A DNA stretch of 64,000 nt from Cellulomonas carbonis (GTDB taxonomy: Bacteria > Actinomycetota > Actinomycetes > Actinomycetales > Cellulomonadaceae), in contig NZ_BMEB01000001.1 in assembly GCF_014636275.1 (NCBI RefSeq), forward strand, positions 735,468 through 799,467, read 5' to 3'. Position 1 is the stretch's first letter. Every line of letters starts with the position of its first letter. Made by a program: the position numbers and the translations under genes. Below the pieces are notes generated by a model. It searched no databases, had not been told where the DNA came from, and saw only the letters and a list, made by a program, of their open reading frames with translations. Shown piece after piece: positions 49,407 through 58,555 of the stretch.

Positions 49407-50491
49407 CGCGCCACCGCGACCCACTCGGCGTAGAAGATGCCCACGCCGGCCGCGACGAAGAGTCCCGCGATGATCCAGAACCGGATGACGATCGTGACCT
49501 CGCCCCAGCCCGACAGCTCGAAGTGGTGGTGCAGGGGCGCCATCTTGAACACGCGCCGGCCGGTCATCTTGAAGAAGCCGATCTGGATGACGTCGGACAG
49601 CACGACGAGCACGAACAGTCCGCCGATGACGGCGGCGAGCACCTCGGTGCGCGAGAGGATCGACAGCCCGGCGAGCGCACCGCCGAGCGCGAGCGAGCCC
49701 GTGTCGCCCATGAAGATCTTGGCGGGCGACGCGTTCCACCACAGGAACCCGAAGCACGCCCCGGTGATCGCCGCCGCGACGACGGCGAGCTCGAGCGGGT
49801 CGCGCACCTCGTAGCAGCGCGGACCGGCCGACGCGAGCGACTCGCAGTGCTGGTTGAACTGCCACACGCACACGAGCACGTACGCGCCGAAGACGATGAG
49901 CGACGTGCCGGTGGCCAGGCCGTCGAGGCCGTCGGTGAGGTTCACGGCGTTCGACCACGCGGTGATGAGGAAGTTCGCCCAGATGACGAAGAGCACGAGG
50001 CCGATCGTCACGCCGGCGAAGGCGAGGTCGATCTCGGTGTCGCGGATGAAGGAGATGCGCGTCGAGGCGGGCGTCCGGAAGTTCTCGCTCGGGAACTGCA
50101 GCGCGGCCACCGCGAACGTCACGCCGACGAGGCCCTGGCCGACGACCTTCCAGCGTGCGCTGAGGCCCAGGCTCCGCTGACGCGAGATCTTGATGAAGTC
50201 GTCGAGGAAGCCGACGAGGCCGAGCCCCGCCATGAGGAACAGCAGGAGCAGCGCCGACGCGCTCGGCACGTTCCCGGTGATGAGGCTCGACCCGCCCCAG
50301 CCCAGGAGCGTGGCGCCGATGATGACGACGCCGCCCATCGTGGGCGTGCCGCGCTTGGTGTAGTGCGCCGTCGGGCCGTCCTGACGGATGAACTGGCCGT
50401 ACTGGCGGCGCACGAGGAAGCGGATGAACAGGGGCGTGCCGAGCAGCGCGATGAGCATCGCGAGCCCGCCCGAGAGCAGGACCGCGATCAT
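49403..50491 (-). CDS. mraY: Phospho-N-acetylmuramoyl-pentapeptide transferase
   Basis: Makes lipid I from UDP-MurNAc-pentapeptide and undecaprenyl phosphate; 362 residues, ten membrane segments. [25 protein letters not shown] (first Asp pair), [15 protein letters not shown], and [12 protein letters not shown] are catalytic or signature motifs. ATG start in an ATGA overlap with murF. Confidence 0.98.
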   Translation of the reverse strand: MIAVLLSGGLAMLIALLGTPLFIRFLVRRQYGQFIRQDGPTAHYTKRGTPTMGGVVIIGATLLGWGGSSLITGNVPSASALLLLFLMAGLGLVGFLDDFIKISRQRSLGLSARWKVVGQGLVGVTFAVAALQFPSENFRTPASTRISFIRDTEIDLAFAGVTIGLVLFVIWANFLITAWSNAVNLTDGLDGLATGTSLIVFGAYVLVCVWQFNQHCESLASAGPRCYEVRDPLELAVVAAAITGACFGFLWWNASPAKIFMGDTGSLALGGALAGLSILSRTEVLAAVIGGLFVLVVLSDVIQIGFFKMTGRRVFKMAPLHHHFELSGWGEVTIVIRFWIIAGLFVAAGVGIFYAEWVAVAR

Positions 50492-51960
50492 CCGGCGGAC
50501 CCCCCGTGGGGGACGTCGGCGTCGGCGCGCTCCCCGGCGCGACGCTCGGCAGCGGGCTCGTCGTCACCCGTGAGCAGCTCGCCGAGCCGCCACAGGCCCG
50601 CACCGTGCGAGGACTTCACCAGGACGACGTCCCCGGGCCGCAGCTCCTCGGCGAGCCAGCGCTCGGCCGTCTCCACGTCGGGCAGCAGGCACGTCTCCTC
50701 GCCCCACGAGCCCTCCTGGAGCGCGCCGAGATGCAGCGGGCGCGCACCCTCGCCGACGACGACGAGCCGCGACACGTCGAGACGGACGGCGAGGCGGCCG
50801 ATCTCGTCGTGCGCGCGGATCGAGTCCTCGCCGAGCTCGAGCATCTCCCCGAGCACCGCGATGCTGCGGCGTCCCCGTGCGCGCACGGCGAGCGCCTTGA
50901 GCGCGGCGCGCATCGAGTCGGGGTTGGCGTTGTACGAGTCGTCGATCACCGTCACGCCGTCGGGCCGCTCGGTGACCTGCATGCGGTGCGGGCTGAGGGC
51001 CGTCGCGGCGCTCAGGCGCTCCGCGACGTCGCCGAGCGGGAGCCCGACGGCGAGGCTCGCCGCCGCCGCCGCGAGCGCGTTCGTGACGTGGTGCTCGCCC
51101 ACGAGCTCGAGCCGCACGTCGGCCTCGCCGTCCGCCGTCACGAGGCGGAACCGCGCACGGCCCAGCTCGTCGACGGACACGTCGGCGGCGCGGACGGCCG
51201 CGCGCGGGTCCTCCCCGAAGAGGACGACCGGTCCCGGGGCGTCCGCCGCCATCGCGGACACGCGCGCGTCGTCGGCGTTGAGGACCGCGGTCCCACCGGG
51301 CACGAGCCCGGCGACGATCTCCGCCTTCGCGCGGGCGATCGCCTCGACGCCGCCGAACTCGCCGAGGTGCGCCGACCCGATGACGAGGACCGCCGCGACG
51401 TCGGGCGCCGCGATCCCGGTGAGGTACGTGATGTGGCCCATGCCGCTCGCGCCCATCTCGAGCACGAGGAAGCGCGTCCGCTCGTCGGCGCGCAGCACGG
51501 TCAGCGGCAGCCCGATCTCGTTGTTGAAGGACTTCTCGGGCCACACCGTCGGCCCGGTGCCCGAGAGGACCTGCGCGAGGAGGTCCTTCGTCGTGGTCTT
51601 CCCGACCGACCCGGTCACCGCGACCACCTTGAGCTCGGCCGCACGCCGCAGGCGTCCCAGCACCGCCCGTGCGAGGTCCCCGAGGGCCGTCGTGACGTCG
51701 TCGACGACGACGCACGGCAGCGCCGCACCGTCGTCGTCGAGCACCTCGCGCGCCGCGAGCACCACGGCCGCACCGGCGGCGACGGCGGCTGCGGCGTAGG
51801 CGTGCCCGTCGACGTGCTCGCCCGGGAGCGCGACGAAGAGCGACCCCGGCGTCACGTGCCGCGAGTCGACGACCGCGGGTGCCGTCACGGTGGCCGTCGG
51901 GTCCCCCGCGGTGCGCCCACCGACGAGGACGGCGATCTCCTCGGCGCTCAGCGCGATCAC
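50488..51960 (-). CDS. murF: UDP-MurNAc-tripeptide D-alanyl-D-alanine ligase
   Basis: 490 residues. [16 protein letters not shown] (P-loop), [25 protein letters not shown] and [11 protein letters not shown] are MurF signatures. A hydrophilic tail of about 25 residues (from [12 protein letters not shown]) extends past the usual end. GTG start in a GTGA overlap with murE. Confidence 0.97.
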   Translation of the reverse strand: MIALSAEEIAVLVGGRTAGDPTATVTAPAVVDSRHVTPGSLFVALPGEHVDGHAYAAAAVAAGAAVVLAAREVLDDDGAALPCVVVDDVTTALGDLARAVLGRLRRAAELKVVAVTGSVGKTTTKDLLAQVLSGTGPTVWPEKSFNNEIGLPLTVLRADERTRFLVLEMGASGMGHITYLTGIAAPDVAAVLVIGSAHLGEFGGVEAIARAKAEIVAGLVPGGTAVLNADDARVSAMAADAPGPVVLFGEDPRAAVRAADVSVDELGRARFRLVTADGEADVRLELVGEHHVTNALAAAAASLAVGLPLGDVAERLSAATALSPHRMQVTERPDGVTVIDDSYNANPDSMRAALKALAVRARGRRSIAVLGEMLELGEDSIRAHDEIGRLAVRLDVSRLVVVGEGARPLHLGALQEGSWGEETCLLPDVETAERWLAEELRPGDVVLVKSSHGAGLWRLGELLTGDDEPAAERRAGERADADVPHGGSAG

Positions 51961-53534
51961 GCGCCGGCTCCGCTCGTCGGCCCCGCGGCCGCCGCGCGCA
52001 CGGCGGCGAGGAGGGCATCACGGTCGTTGTAGCGGTGGAACACCCCGTCGATCTCCTGGGTCGGTTCGTGGCCCTTGCCGGTCACGATGACCGTGTCCTC
52101 CGGCCGGGCGAGGTCGAGGGCGAGCCGGACGGCCCGCTCGCGTGAGTCGGACTCGTGCACGTCGCGGCCGTCCGGCCGCTCGGCGCGGACGCCCTCCAGG
52201 ATCGCGGCCCTGATGCTCTCGGGCGGCTCCGAGCGCGGGTTCTCGTCCGTGACGACCAGCACGTCGGCGAGACGCGCGGCGATCTGCCCCATGATCGGGC
52301 GCTTGCCGCGGTCGCGGTCGCCGTCCGAGCCGAACACGATGACGAGCCGCCCGGGCGTGATCGGCCGCACGGCCTCGAGCGCGAGGACGAGCGCGTCCGG
52401 CGTGTGCGCGTAGTCGACGAGGCACAGCGGGAGGCGCTCGTCCCGCTCGACCACGCGCTCCATGCGGCCCGGGACCCCGGGCGCGTGCGCGACGGCGTCG
52501 GCGGCGAGCTCGAGCGGCACGCCGGCCCGGTGCGCGAGGACCACCGCGACCGCGGCGTTCGAGACGTTGACGAGGCCGGGCAACGGGCTCGCCGCGCGCA
52601 CGCTCTCGCCGTCCGGACCGGTGAGCGTGAACGTCGAGCCGACGCCGTCGAGCCCGATCGTCGCGTCCGTGACGCGCCAGCGCGCGGTCCGGGCGCCCGC
52701 GGAGTCCTCGCGCGTCGCCACCGTGTCGACCGGGATCTCCGACTGCGCGGCCAGCCGCAGGCCCCACTCGTCATCGACGCAGACGACCGCGCGCTTGGCG
52801 TGCTCGGGGACGAACAGCCGCGACTTGGCGGCGAAGTAGCCGTCCATGTCGCCGTGGAAGTCGAGGTGGTCGCGCTGGAGGTTCGTGAACCCGGCGACGT
52901 CGACCGTGAGCCCGCCGATGCGCCCCAGGGCGATCGCGTGCGACGACACCTCCATCGAGCACGCCGTCACGCCGCGCTCGCGCATGAGCGCGAGCAGGCC
53001 GTGCAGGACGGGCGCCTCGACGGTCGTCCGCGGGCTCTCGACCGCCTCGTCGCCGACGCGGAGCTCGACCGTGCCGATGACGGCGGTCCGCTCGTGGACC
53101 GCACGCAGCGCCGCGTCGACGAAGTACGTCGTCGTCGTCTTGCCGTTCGTCCCCGTCACGCCCACGAGGGTGACGTCGCGCGCGGGCTCGCCGTAGAGCC
53201 AGGCCGAGACCGCACCCAGCAGCCGCCGGGGGTCCGGGGCGACGACGACGGGCACGTCGACCACGCCGACCAGCGCCTCGGCCCCCGAGGGGTCCGTCAG
53301 GACCGCGACCGCGCCCCGGCGCACCGCGTGGTCGGCGAAGTCGGCGCCGTGGCGGCGCAGCCCTGGCAGCGCCGCGAAGAGGTCGCCCGGCTCGACCTCG
53401 GCCGACCCGACCGCGACCCCCGTGAGGACGACGTCGAGGCCGGCGGGTGCGTCGAGGGAGAACTCGTGCACGAGGTCGGTGAGGTGACGGGCAGGTCGGT
53501 GGGCAGGCCGCAGCCGGCCGACGGGGGGCGTCAC
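51957..53534 (-). CDS. murE: UDP-MurNAc-tripeptide synthetase MurE
   Basis: Adds the diamino acid to the stem peptide. 525 residues. [50 protein letters not shown] are Mur-ligase motifs. The side-chain pocket motif reads TDENPRSEPP: the DNPR-type arginine associated with meso-DAP enzymes, although cellulomonads usually carry ornithine in their wall. The GTG at 53534 is chosen because TAGATT lies seven bases before it; a GTG at 53570 adds 12 residues but would include that promoter. Confidence 0.95.
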   Translation of the reverse strand: MTPPVGRLRPAHRPARHLTDLVHEFSLDAPAGLDVVLTGVAVGSAEVEPGDLFAALPGLRRHGADFADHAVRRGAVAVLTDPSGAEALVGVVDVPVVVAPDPRRLLGAVSAWLYGEPARDVTLVGVTGTNGKTTTTYFVDAALRAVHERTAVIGTVELRVGDEAVESPRTTVEAPVLHGLLALMRERGVTACSMEVSSHAIALGRIGGLTVDVAGFTNLQRDHLDFHGDMDGYFAAKSRLFVPEHAKRAVVCVDDEWGLRLAAQSEIPVDTVATREDSAGARTARWRVTDATIGLDGVGSTFTLTGPDGESVRAASPLPGLVNVSNAAVAVVLAHRAGVPLELAADAVAHAPGVPGRMERVVERDERLPLCLVDYAHTPDALVLALEAVRPITPGRLVIVFGSDGDRDRGKRPIMGQIAARLADVLVVTDENPRSEPPESIRAAILEGVRAERPDGRDVHESDSRERAVRLALDLARPEDTVIVTGKGHEPTQEIDGVFHRYNDRDALLAAVRAAAAGPTSGAGA

Positions 53535-53541
53535 GGGCTCG

Positions 53542-53547
53542 AATCTA
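53542..53547 (-). promoter_or_regulatory. Internal -10 of murE, leaderless type
   Basis: TAGATT on the minus strand, seven bases before the GTG at 53534, in the 40-bp gap after ftsI. It would allow the mur genes to be made independently of the mraZ promoter. Confidence 0.55.
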
Positions 53548-53574
53548 CCGTCCGGTGGTGGGGCCGCCACGCGG

Positions 53575-55824
53575 TCACTCCCACGTCGAGGGGAAGAGCT
53601 CCGCGGGCGCGCCGCTCGGCGGGATGCCGAGGTGCTGGAGCGAGAACGCCGCGACCTGCGAGAACACGGGGGCCGCGACCGCACCGCCGTAGATCGACGT
53701 CTTCGGGTCGTACAGCACGACGTTGATGGCCAGCTGCGGGTCGTCGGCGGGGACCAGCCCGATGAACGACGACACGTGCTTGATGACGCCGCCGCCCTCG
53801 AACGCCTGCGCGGTACCCGTCTTGCCCGCCACGCGGTAGCCCGGGACGGCGCCGTTCGAGCCCGTGCCCTCGACGACGGCGCTCTCGAGCATGCGCACGA
53901 CCGTCCTGGCCGTCTCCTCCGAGACGACGCGCTCGGGCTCGGCGAGCTCGCTCGGCGTGAACGTCCCGTCGGGCGCCGTCGTGCCGCGCACGAGGTGCGG
54001 CTGCATCTGCACACCGCCGTTGCCCAGCGTCGCGAACACCTGGGTGTTCTGCAGCACTGTCGAGCTCACGGCCTGGCCGAAGAGCACCGCGTACTGCGAC
54101 CGGCCGTCCCAGTCGTCCGCCGCCCACAGCAGCCCGCCGGACTCACCGGGCAGCTCGACGCCCGTCGTGGAGCCGAAGCCGAACTTCGACAGGTAGTCGT
54201 GGCGGACCTGGCGCGGCAGCTCCTTGCCGACCATGACCGTGCCGGTGTTGGACGACTCGGCGAGGATGCCGGTGAGCGTCAGGCGCAGGTCGCCGTGCTC
54301 GTGCGAGTCCTTGAAGGGCTTGCCGCCGATGTTCGGCAGGTCGAGCAGGTACGGGACCACGTACTGGCTGGTAGGTGTCGCGACGCCCTGCTCGAGGGCC
54401 GCCGCCATCGTGATGACCTTGGCCGTCGAGCCCGGCTCGTACACGGCCCCGACCGACCTGCTCCCCCGGTCGTCGGTCGGCGTCGCGCCGGGGTCGTTGG
54501 GGTCGACCGCCCCCGAGTCGACGAGCGCGAGGATCTCCCCGGTCCGGACGTCGACGATCTCGAGCGCGCCCCACTCGGCGCCCGACTCCGTGACCTTCGC
54601 GTCGAGCGTGGACTGCGCGACGTACTGGATGTCGCGGTCGATGGTGAGCTGCACGTCGTGCCCGTCGACCGCGGGCTCGACGGCCTGCTCACCCGTCGGG
54701 ATCCGCTGGCCGCGCGCGCCCTGCTCGTACGTCTGCGAGCCCGCGCGCCCGGACAGCAGGTCGTCGTACACGAGCTCGATGCCGGCCTGGCCCCTGTTGT
54801 CCGCACCGACGAAGCCGAGGACGTTGCCGCCGGTGCTCTCGGCCGGGTAGGACCTGTCGGACGTGCGCTCGCCCGAGACGCCCGCGACGCGTCGGGCCGC
54901 GACCTCCTCGTAGACCTCCGGCAGCACGTTCTTGGCGAGGTAGACGAAGCCCCGCTTCTCCTCGCCGCCCCACAGCACGGCACCGACCTCGCCCGCGGGC
55001 ATGTCGAGCAGCTCGGCGAGCTCGGCGGCCTTCTCGGCCGCCTTCTCGGGTGTCTTGAGCGCCGCCACGACCTGCTGCTGGTTGACCACGACGTTCCAGC
55101 GCTCGACCGACGAGGCGAGCACCTCACCGTTGCGGTCGACGACCTGACCCCGCGTGCCGGGGATCTCGACCGTCGTGAGCCGACCCGAGTACGCGAGGTC
55201 GGCGTAGCTGCCGCCGGCGATCCCCTGGACCTGGACGAGACGTCCGGCGAGCACGACCAGCAGGACCAGGACGAGGCCCAGCGCGACGCGCTGGCGCCGG
55301 GGCGGCGACCCGACGCGGGGGCCGCGCGGCGTCGTCCGGGGTCCGCTCCCGTCGCCCTCGGCCGGCGCGGGGCGGACGGGACGAGCGGCGTCACGCGCCG
55401 GACCGGTGCGGACGGGACCTCGCGCCGACCCCGGGGCCGCGGTGCCGTCGGGACGCCTCGGCGCACCGGCGCGGTCGGCCGGACGCACCCGCGAGGACCG
55501 CTCGGTCCCGGTCGTCGCACGCCCGGACGCGACGCGGGCCGACGGCACGACACCTCCGTGCTCGCCGGGTCGCGGGGCCGGGACCCGGGCGGTCCGTGCG
55601 CCGGAGGCCGTCCGGTCCACGCGCGTCGCCTGCTCGGCACGGCCCGTGCCCTCGGTCCGGGCCGCGGCGCGCGAGGGTCCGGCCGCACGGGGCGCGGGTC
55701 CGGGACGAGGTGGCACGCGACCGATGGTCCCCCGGGGACGGGCCGCCTGGGTGGTGCGACGCGCCGGGGCCGTCTCACTCGTCCGACCCCGCGCGTCGAC
55801 CCCACGGCGCGGGTCGTGGCTCAT
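53575..55824 (-). CDS. ftsI: Septal transpeptidase FtsI (class B PBP)
   Basis: Cross-links septal peptidoglycan. 749 residues, longer than usual: the first 165 form an Arg/Pro/Ala-rich disordered tail before the single membrane segment (VALGLVLVLLVVLAGRLVQVQ). Dimerisation domain follows (TRGQVVDRNGEVLASSVE). Transpeptidase motifs are intact: active Ser in EPGSTAKVIT (SxxK), SSN in AESSNTG and KTG in AGKTGTAQAF. ATG start in an ATGA overlap with ftsL. Confidence 0.96.
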   Translation of the reverse strand: MSHDPRRGVDARGRTSETAPARRTTQAARPRGTIGRVPPRPGPAPRAAGPSRAAARTEGTGRAEQATRVDRTASGARTARVPAPRPGEHGGVVPSARVASGRATTGTERSSRVRPADRAGAPRRPDGTAAPGSARGPVRTGPARDAARPVRPAPAEGDGSGPRTTPRGPRVGSPPRRQRVALGLVLVLLVVLAGRLVQVQGIAGGSYADLAYSGRLTTVEIPGTRGQVVDRNGEVLASSVERWNVVVNQQQVVAALKTPEKAAEKAAELAELLDMPAGEVGAVLWGGEEKRGFVYLAKNVLPEVYEEVAARRVAGVSGERTSDRSYPAESTGGNVLGFVGADNRGQAGIELVYDDLLSGRAGSQTYEQGARGQRIPTGEQAVEPAVDGHDVQLTIDRDIQYVAQSTLDAKVTESGAEWGALEIVDVRTGEILALVDSGAVDPNDPGATPTDDRGSRSVGAVYEPGSTAKVITMAAALEQGVATPTSQYVVPYLLDLPNIGGKPFKDSHEHGDLRLTLTGILAESSNTGTVMVGKELPRQVRHDYLSKFGFGSTTGVELPGESGGLLWAADDWDGRSQYAVLFGQAVSSTVLQNTQVFATLGNGGVQMQPHLVRGTTAPDGTFTPSELAEPERVVSEETARTVVRMLESAVVEGTGSNGAVPGYRVAGKTGTAQAFEGGGVIKHVSSFIGLVPADDPQLAINVVLYDPKTSIYGGAVAAPVFSQVAAFSLQHLGIPPSGAPAELFPSTWE

Positions 55825-56255
55825 CCGCCCGCGGGGGTCGGGTTGCCGAGGACCGCGCCGTCCGACAGGCGGAGGTAGCCGCCGCCCGTCGAGGGCACCA
55901 TGCCGAGGCGCTGCGCGGCGTCGGCGATCTGCGCGGGCGAGCTGACGTGCTCGAGCTCCGTGAGCAGTCGCTGCTGCTCCTGGGCGGACTGCGCGAGGTC
56001 GCGCTGGAGGGCGAACCGGTCGTACTCGCCCTGCGCCATCGACGTGTTGAGCAGGAGCGTGCCGAGGAGCGCCGCCCCGAGCAGGCCCATGCACAGCACG
56101 ACGAACGGCGTCCGCGTCCGCGCGTGCGCGGGCGGTGCGACGACGCGCAGGCGCGGCCGGGGTGCCGGCTGGGGCGCGGGTGCCGCCGGGCTGCGCAGCG
56201 GTGCCGCCTGAGCGGTCCCGACGGGTCGGGTCCGCGCCGCGGCGACGGCGCTCAT
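55821..56255 (-). CDS. ftsL: FtsL-like cell division protein
   Basis: 144 residues: a 50-residue Pro/Ala/Arg-rich cytoplasmic tail, one membrane segment ([23 protein letters not shown]), then a short coiled coil ([24 protein letters not shown]) and a small domain. Fits FtsL by size, topology and place between rsmH and ftsI; sequence identity in this family is low. ATG start in an ATGA overlap with rsmH; an earlier ATG three codons upstream is possible. Confidence 0.85.
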   Translation of the reverse strand: MSAVAAARTRPVGTAQAAPLRSPAAPAPQPAPRPRLRVVAPPAHARTRTPFVVLCMGLLGAALLGTLLLNTSMAQGEYDRFALQRDLAQSAQEQQRLLTELEHVSSPAQIADAAQRLGMVPSTGGGYLRLSDGAVLGNPTPAGG

Positions 56256-57247
56256 GCGGCCCACCCGCGCAGGTGGGCGGGCGTGGGCCGGAGGCGCTCG
56301 GCGGCGCGCAGCCGTACGGGCGTCGAGCGTGGGTTCACGGCTTGCTCCTCCTGCGACGCCCGCTCGGCGCCACGCGTCAGGAGCCGCAGGAACGGCTCGT
56401 GGGTCTCGGGGACCACCGGGAGGCCCGCAGGGGCGCTCGTGGTGGCGCCGACGGCGAGCGTGCGCTTGACCAGGCGGTCCTCGAGCGACTGGTACGCCAT
56501 GACGACGATGCGGCCGCCGACCGCGAGGCTCTCGACCGCGGCCGGCAGCGCGCGCTCGAGCGCGGCGAGCTCGCCGTTCACCTCGATGCGCAGCGCCTGG
56601 AACGTGCGCTTGGCGGGGTTCCCCCCCGTGGCACGGGCGGCCGCGGGGATCGCCGCGCGCACGACGTCGACCAGCTCGGAGGTCCGGGTGAGCGGGTGGT
56701 CGGCGCGCAGGCGGACGACCCGCTGCGCGATCCGGTGCGCGAAGCGCTCCTCGCCGTACTCGCGCAGGACGCGCGCGATCTGCGCCTCGTCGTAGGTCGC
56801 GAGCACGTCGGCCGCCGTCTGGCCGCCCGACGGGTCCATCCGCATGTCGAGCGGCGCGTCGTGCGCGTACGAGAAACCGCGCTCCACCTCGTCGAGCTGG
56901 AGGGAGGAGACGCCGAGGTCCATGAGCACGCCCTGCACCGCACCGTCCGCGAGCCGGTCGACGACCTCGCCCACGGCGTCGTACACGCAGCGCACGGGCG
57001 TGAAGCGGTCACCGAAGCGCTCGAGCCGGGCACCCGCGAGGCGCAGCGCGTCCGGGTCCCGGTCCAGGCCGACGACGCGCAGCGAGGGGAACCGCTCGAG
57101 GAGCGCCTCGCTGTGCCCACCCATCCCCAGGGTCGCGTCGACGAGCACGGCGCCGGGCTGCGCCACGGCGGGCTCGAGGAGCTCGACGCACCGGTCGAGG
57201 AGCACGGGGACGTGCCGCTCGGCCGCTGGACGGACGTCCTCTGCCAT
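56252..57247 (-). CDS. rsmH: 16S rRNA (cytosine-1402-N4) methyltransferase
   Basis: 331 residues. [27 protein letters not shown] (SAM site), [31 protein letters not shown] and [14 protein letters not shown] are MraW signatures. Strong ribosome site GGGAGGTGAC directly before the ATG. A 239-bp gap containing a strong hairpin separates it from mraZ. Confidence 0.97.
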   Translation of the reverse strand: MAEDVRPAAERHVPVLLDRCVELLEPAVAQPGAVLVDATLGMGGHSEALLERFPSLRVVGLDRDPDALRLAGARLERFGDRFTPVRCVYDAVGEVVDRLADGAVQGVLMDLGVSSLQLDEVERGFSYAHDAPLDMRMDPSGGQTAADVLATYDEAQIARVLREYGEERFAHRIAQRVVRLRADHPLTRTSELVDVVRAAIPAAARATGGNPAKRTFQALRIEVNGELAALERALPAAVESLAVGGRIVVMAYQSLEDRLVKRTLAVGATTSAPAGLPVVPETHEPFLRLLTRGAERASQEEQAVNPRSTPVRLRAAERLRPTPAHLRGWAA

Positions 57248-57369
57248 GTCACCTCCCTGGTGCGGTGTCGTCGTGCCGGTCCGCTCGTCCCGGTCACGCT
57301 CGTGCTGGTCTGGTCGTGCTCACCCGTACCCGCGGACGGGTGCGGTCGGGTGCGGTCGTCCTCGTCGTC

Positions 57370-57396
57370 GGCCGGGCGGCCCTCCACCGCCCGGCC
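57370..57396. terminator. Strong hairpin between mraZ and rsmH
   Basis: A perfect 10-bp stem (GGCCGGGCGG/CCGCCCGGCC) with a 7-base loop about 90 bp past the mraZ stop. On the transcribed strand the loop region contains one GTGGAG. It may terminate part of the mraZ transcripts or be a processing site. The rest of the 239-bp gap shows no gene. Confidence 0.5.
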
Positions 57397-57486
57397 AGGT
57401 CTCCCTCCGCGGCCCCTCGGACGCCGGGGAAGTGCGTCGGAGCGGGCGGGGAGAGACCTCGCCGTGCGGGGGCGTGCGCCGCCGCG

Positions 57487-57954
57487 TCAGAAGGCGCCGG
57501 GAAACACCTCCTCGGCGGTGTCGGAGTACGCGGTGATCTGCTCCTCCAGGTACGTCTCCCAGGCGGCCGCGTCCCAGATCTCGACGCGCGTCCCCGCCCC
57601 GATGACGGCGACGTCGCGGTCGAGGCCGGCGTACGCACGCAGCGGTGCGGGGATCGAGAGCCGGCCCTGCTTGTCGGGCACCTCGTCGTGCGCGCCCGAG
57701 AGGAAGACGCGCAGGTAGTCCCGCGCCTGCTTGCTCGTCACCGGCGCCTGCCGGATCTGCTCGTGCATGCGCTGGAACTCCGTGACCGGGAAGACGAAGA
57801 GGCAGCGCTCCTGCCCCCGCGTCATGACGAGGCCCGTCGACAGCTGCGGCCGGAACTTCGCGGGGAGGATCAGCCGCCCCTTGTCGTCCAGCCGCGGCGT
57901 GTACGTGCCCAGGAACGGGCTGTACGCGCCCGAGCCGGTCACGTCGACGGACAT
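57487..57954 (-). CDS. mraZ: Transcriptional regulator MraZ
   Basis: 155 residues, two AbrB-like halves: [22 protein letters not shown] and [20 protein letters not shown]. MraZ binds repeats before its own gene and represses the dcw cluster. The ATG adds 12 residues before FLGTY, where most MraZ proteins begin; no closer start has a better ribosome site, though a GTG four codons in is possible. Its boxes and -10 lie at 58007-58032. Confidence 0.96.
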   Translation of the reverse strand: MSVDVTGSGAYSPFLGTYTPRLDDKGRLILPAKFRPQLSTGLVMTRGQERCLFVFPVTEFQRMHEQIRQAPVTSKQARDYLRVFLSGAHDEVPDKQGRLSIPAPLRAYAGLDRDVAVIGAGTRVEIWDAAAWETYLEEQITAYSDTAEEVFPGAF

Positions 57955-58006
57955 CGAGCACCCCCGTCCCCTTCCGACCGCGGCGAGCCCACGACTCACC
58001 AGTGCC

Positions 58007-58032
58007 CCCCACTTTACTCCACACTCCTCCAC
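58007..58032 (-). promoter_or_regulatory. mraZ promoter with three MraZ boxes
   Basis: On the minus strand, GTGGAG, GTGGAG and GTGGGG occur at 58027-58032, 58017-58022 and 58007-58012, each start exactly 10 bp apart. The -10 TAAAGT (58011-58016) lies between boxes two and three, so bound MraZ would block the polymerase. The pattern of 10-bp-spaced TGGG/GTGG repeats is established for MraZ. The leader is about 50 bases. No clear -35. Confidence 0.85.
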
Positions 58033-58093
58033 CTGGCGAGGGAGGCAGCCCCTGTTTTCACCCGTTCGCCTGCGACGCCGCAGGTCAGAGCGG

Positions 58094-58109
58094 GTGGGGC
58101 GGAGTGGAG
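58094..58109 (+). promoter_or_regulatory. Inverted pair of MraZ-like boxes, first
   Basis: GTGGGG (58094-58099) and GTGGAG (58104-58109) on the plus strand with exact 10-bp spacing, opposite in orientation to the mraZ promoter boxes and about 60 bp upstream of them. No -10 is seen nearby. Confidence 0.45.
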
Positions 58110-58211
58110 GGCATGGCGCGCCGGGTCCGTGACGACGCAGCCCGTCCCGAGGCGTCCGAGAGGCGGTGGCTGCGCCGTCCAGGCGACGACGTGTGCGGGG
58201 CGACGAGCGAA

Positions 58212-58288
58212 GGGCCTGGTCGGAGTGAGGTCGGGGCCTGTCGGGGCCTGGTCGGAGTGAGGTCGGGGCCTGGTCGGGGCCTGGTCGC
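58212..58288. repeat. Imperfect tandem repeat, 32-bp period
   Basis: A 29-base segment beginning GGGCCTGGTCGGAGTGAGG is repeated at 58212 and 58244, followed by two partial GGGCCTGGTCG copies to about 58288. Possible source of length variation in this regulatory gap. Confidence 0.65.
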
Positions 58289-58341
58289 GGCGTCGCCCGA
58301 CGCGACCCGCCGGGGCCACCGGACGCGCCCGTGCGCGCACG

Positions 58342-58357
58342 GTGGAGGGATGTGGAG
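58342..58357 (+). promoter_or_regulatory. Inverted pair of MraZ-like boxes, second
   Basis: Two GTGGAG copies (58342-58347 and 58352-58357), 10 bp apart, plus strand, about 165 bp before the moxR -10. Together with the first inverted pair it suggests looping or control of the moxR operon. Confidence 0.45.
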
Positions 58358-58522
58358 GACGGCGCGGGTGCACTCCGAAGGGCCCTCCGCGCGCCGAGCG
58401 GCGGGTCGCTCCGCGGTCGGAGGACGCGCACGGGTGCGCCGCCCGGGTGCACGCCGACGGGGTACCTCGAGGTCACCGACGCGGGGACCGCTGCGTCGTC
58501 GCACGCGAGGTGCTCGGTCACC

Positions 58523-58528
58523 TAGGCT
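58523..58528 (+). promoter_or_regulatory. -10 element of the moxR operon
   Basis: TAGGCT, about 28 bases before the moxR ATG, leaving a short leader with a GAAGAGG ribosome site. No clear -35. Confidence 0.4.
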
Positions 58529-58555
58529 CGTGCCACCGGCGACGAAGAGGTGACC

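Larger units (their letters stand above)
58033..58555. other. Long mraZ-moxR intergenic region
   Basis: 520 bp between divergent operons with no convincing gene; the open frames here are compositional. It holds two extra pairs of MraZ-like boxes, an imperfect tandem repeat (58212-58288) and the moxR -10. I looked for RNase P RNA motifs, since small stable RNA genes can lie near mraZ, and saw none. Confidence 0.6.

Noticed and set aside
58033..58555. RNase P RNA or another stable RNA in the mraZ-moxR gap
   Set aside because: The conserved motifs of RNase P RNA (for example GAGGAAAGTCC) are not present on either strand.
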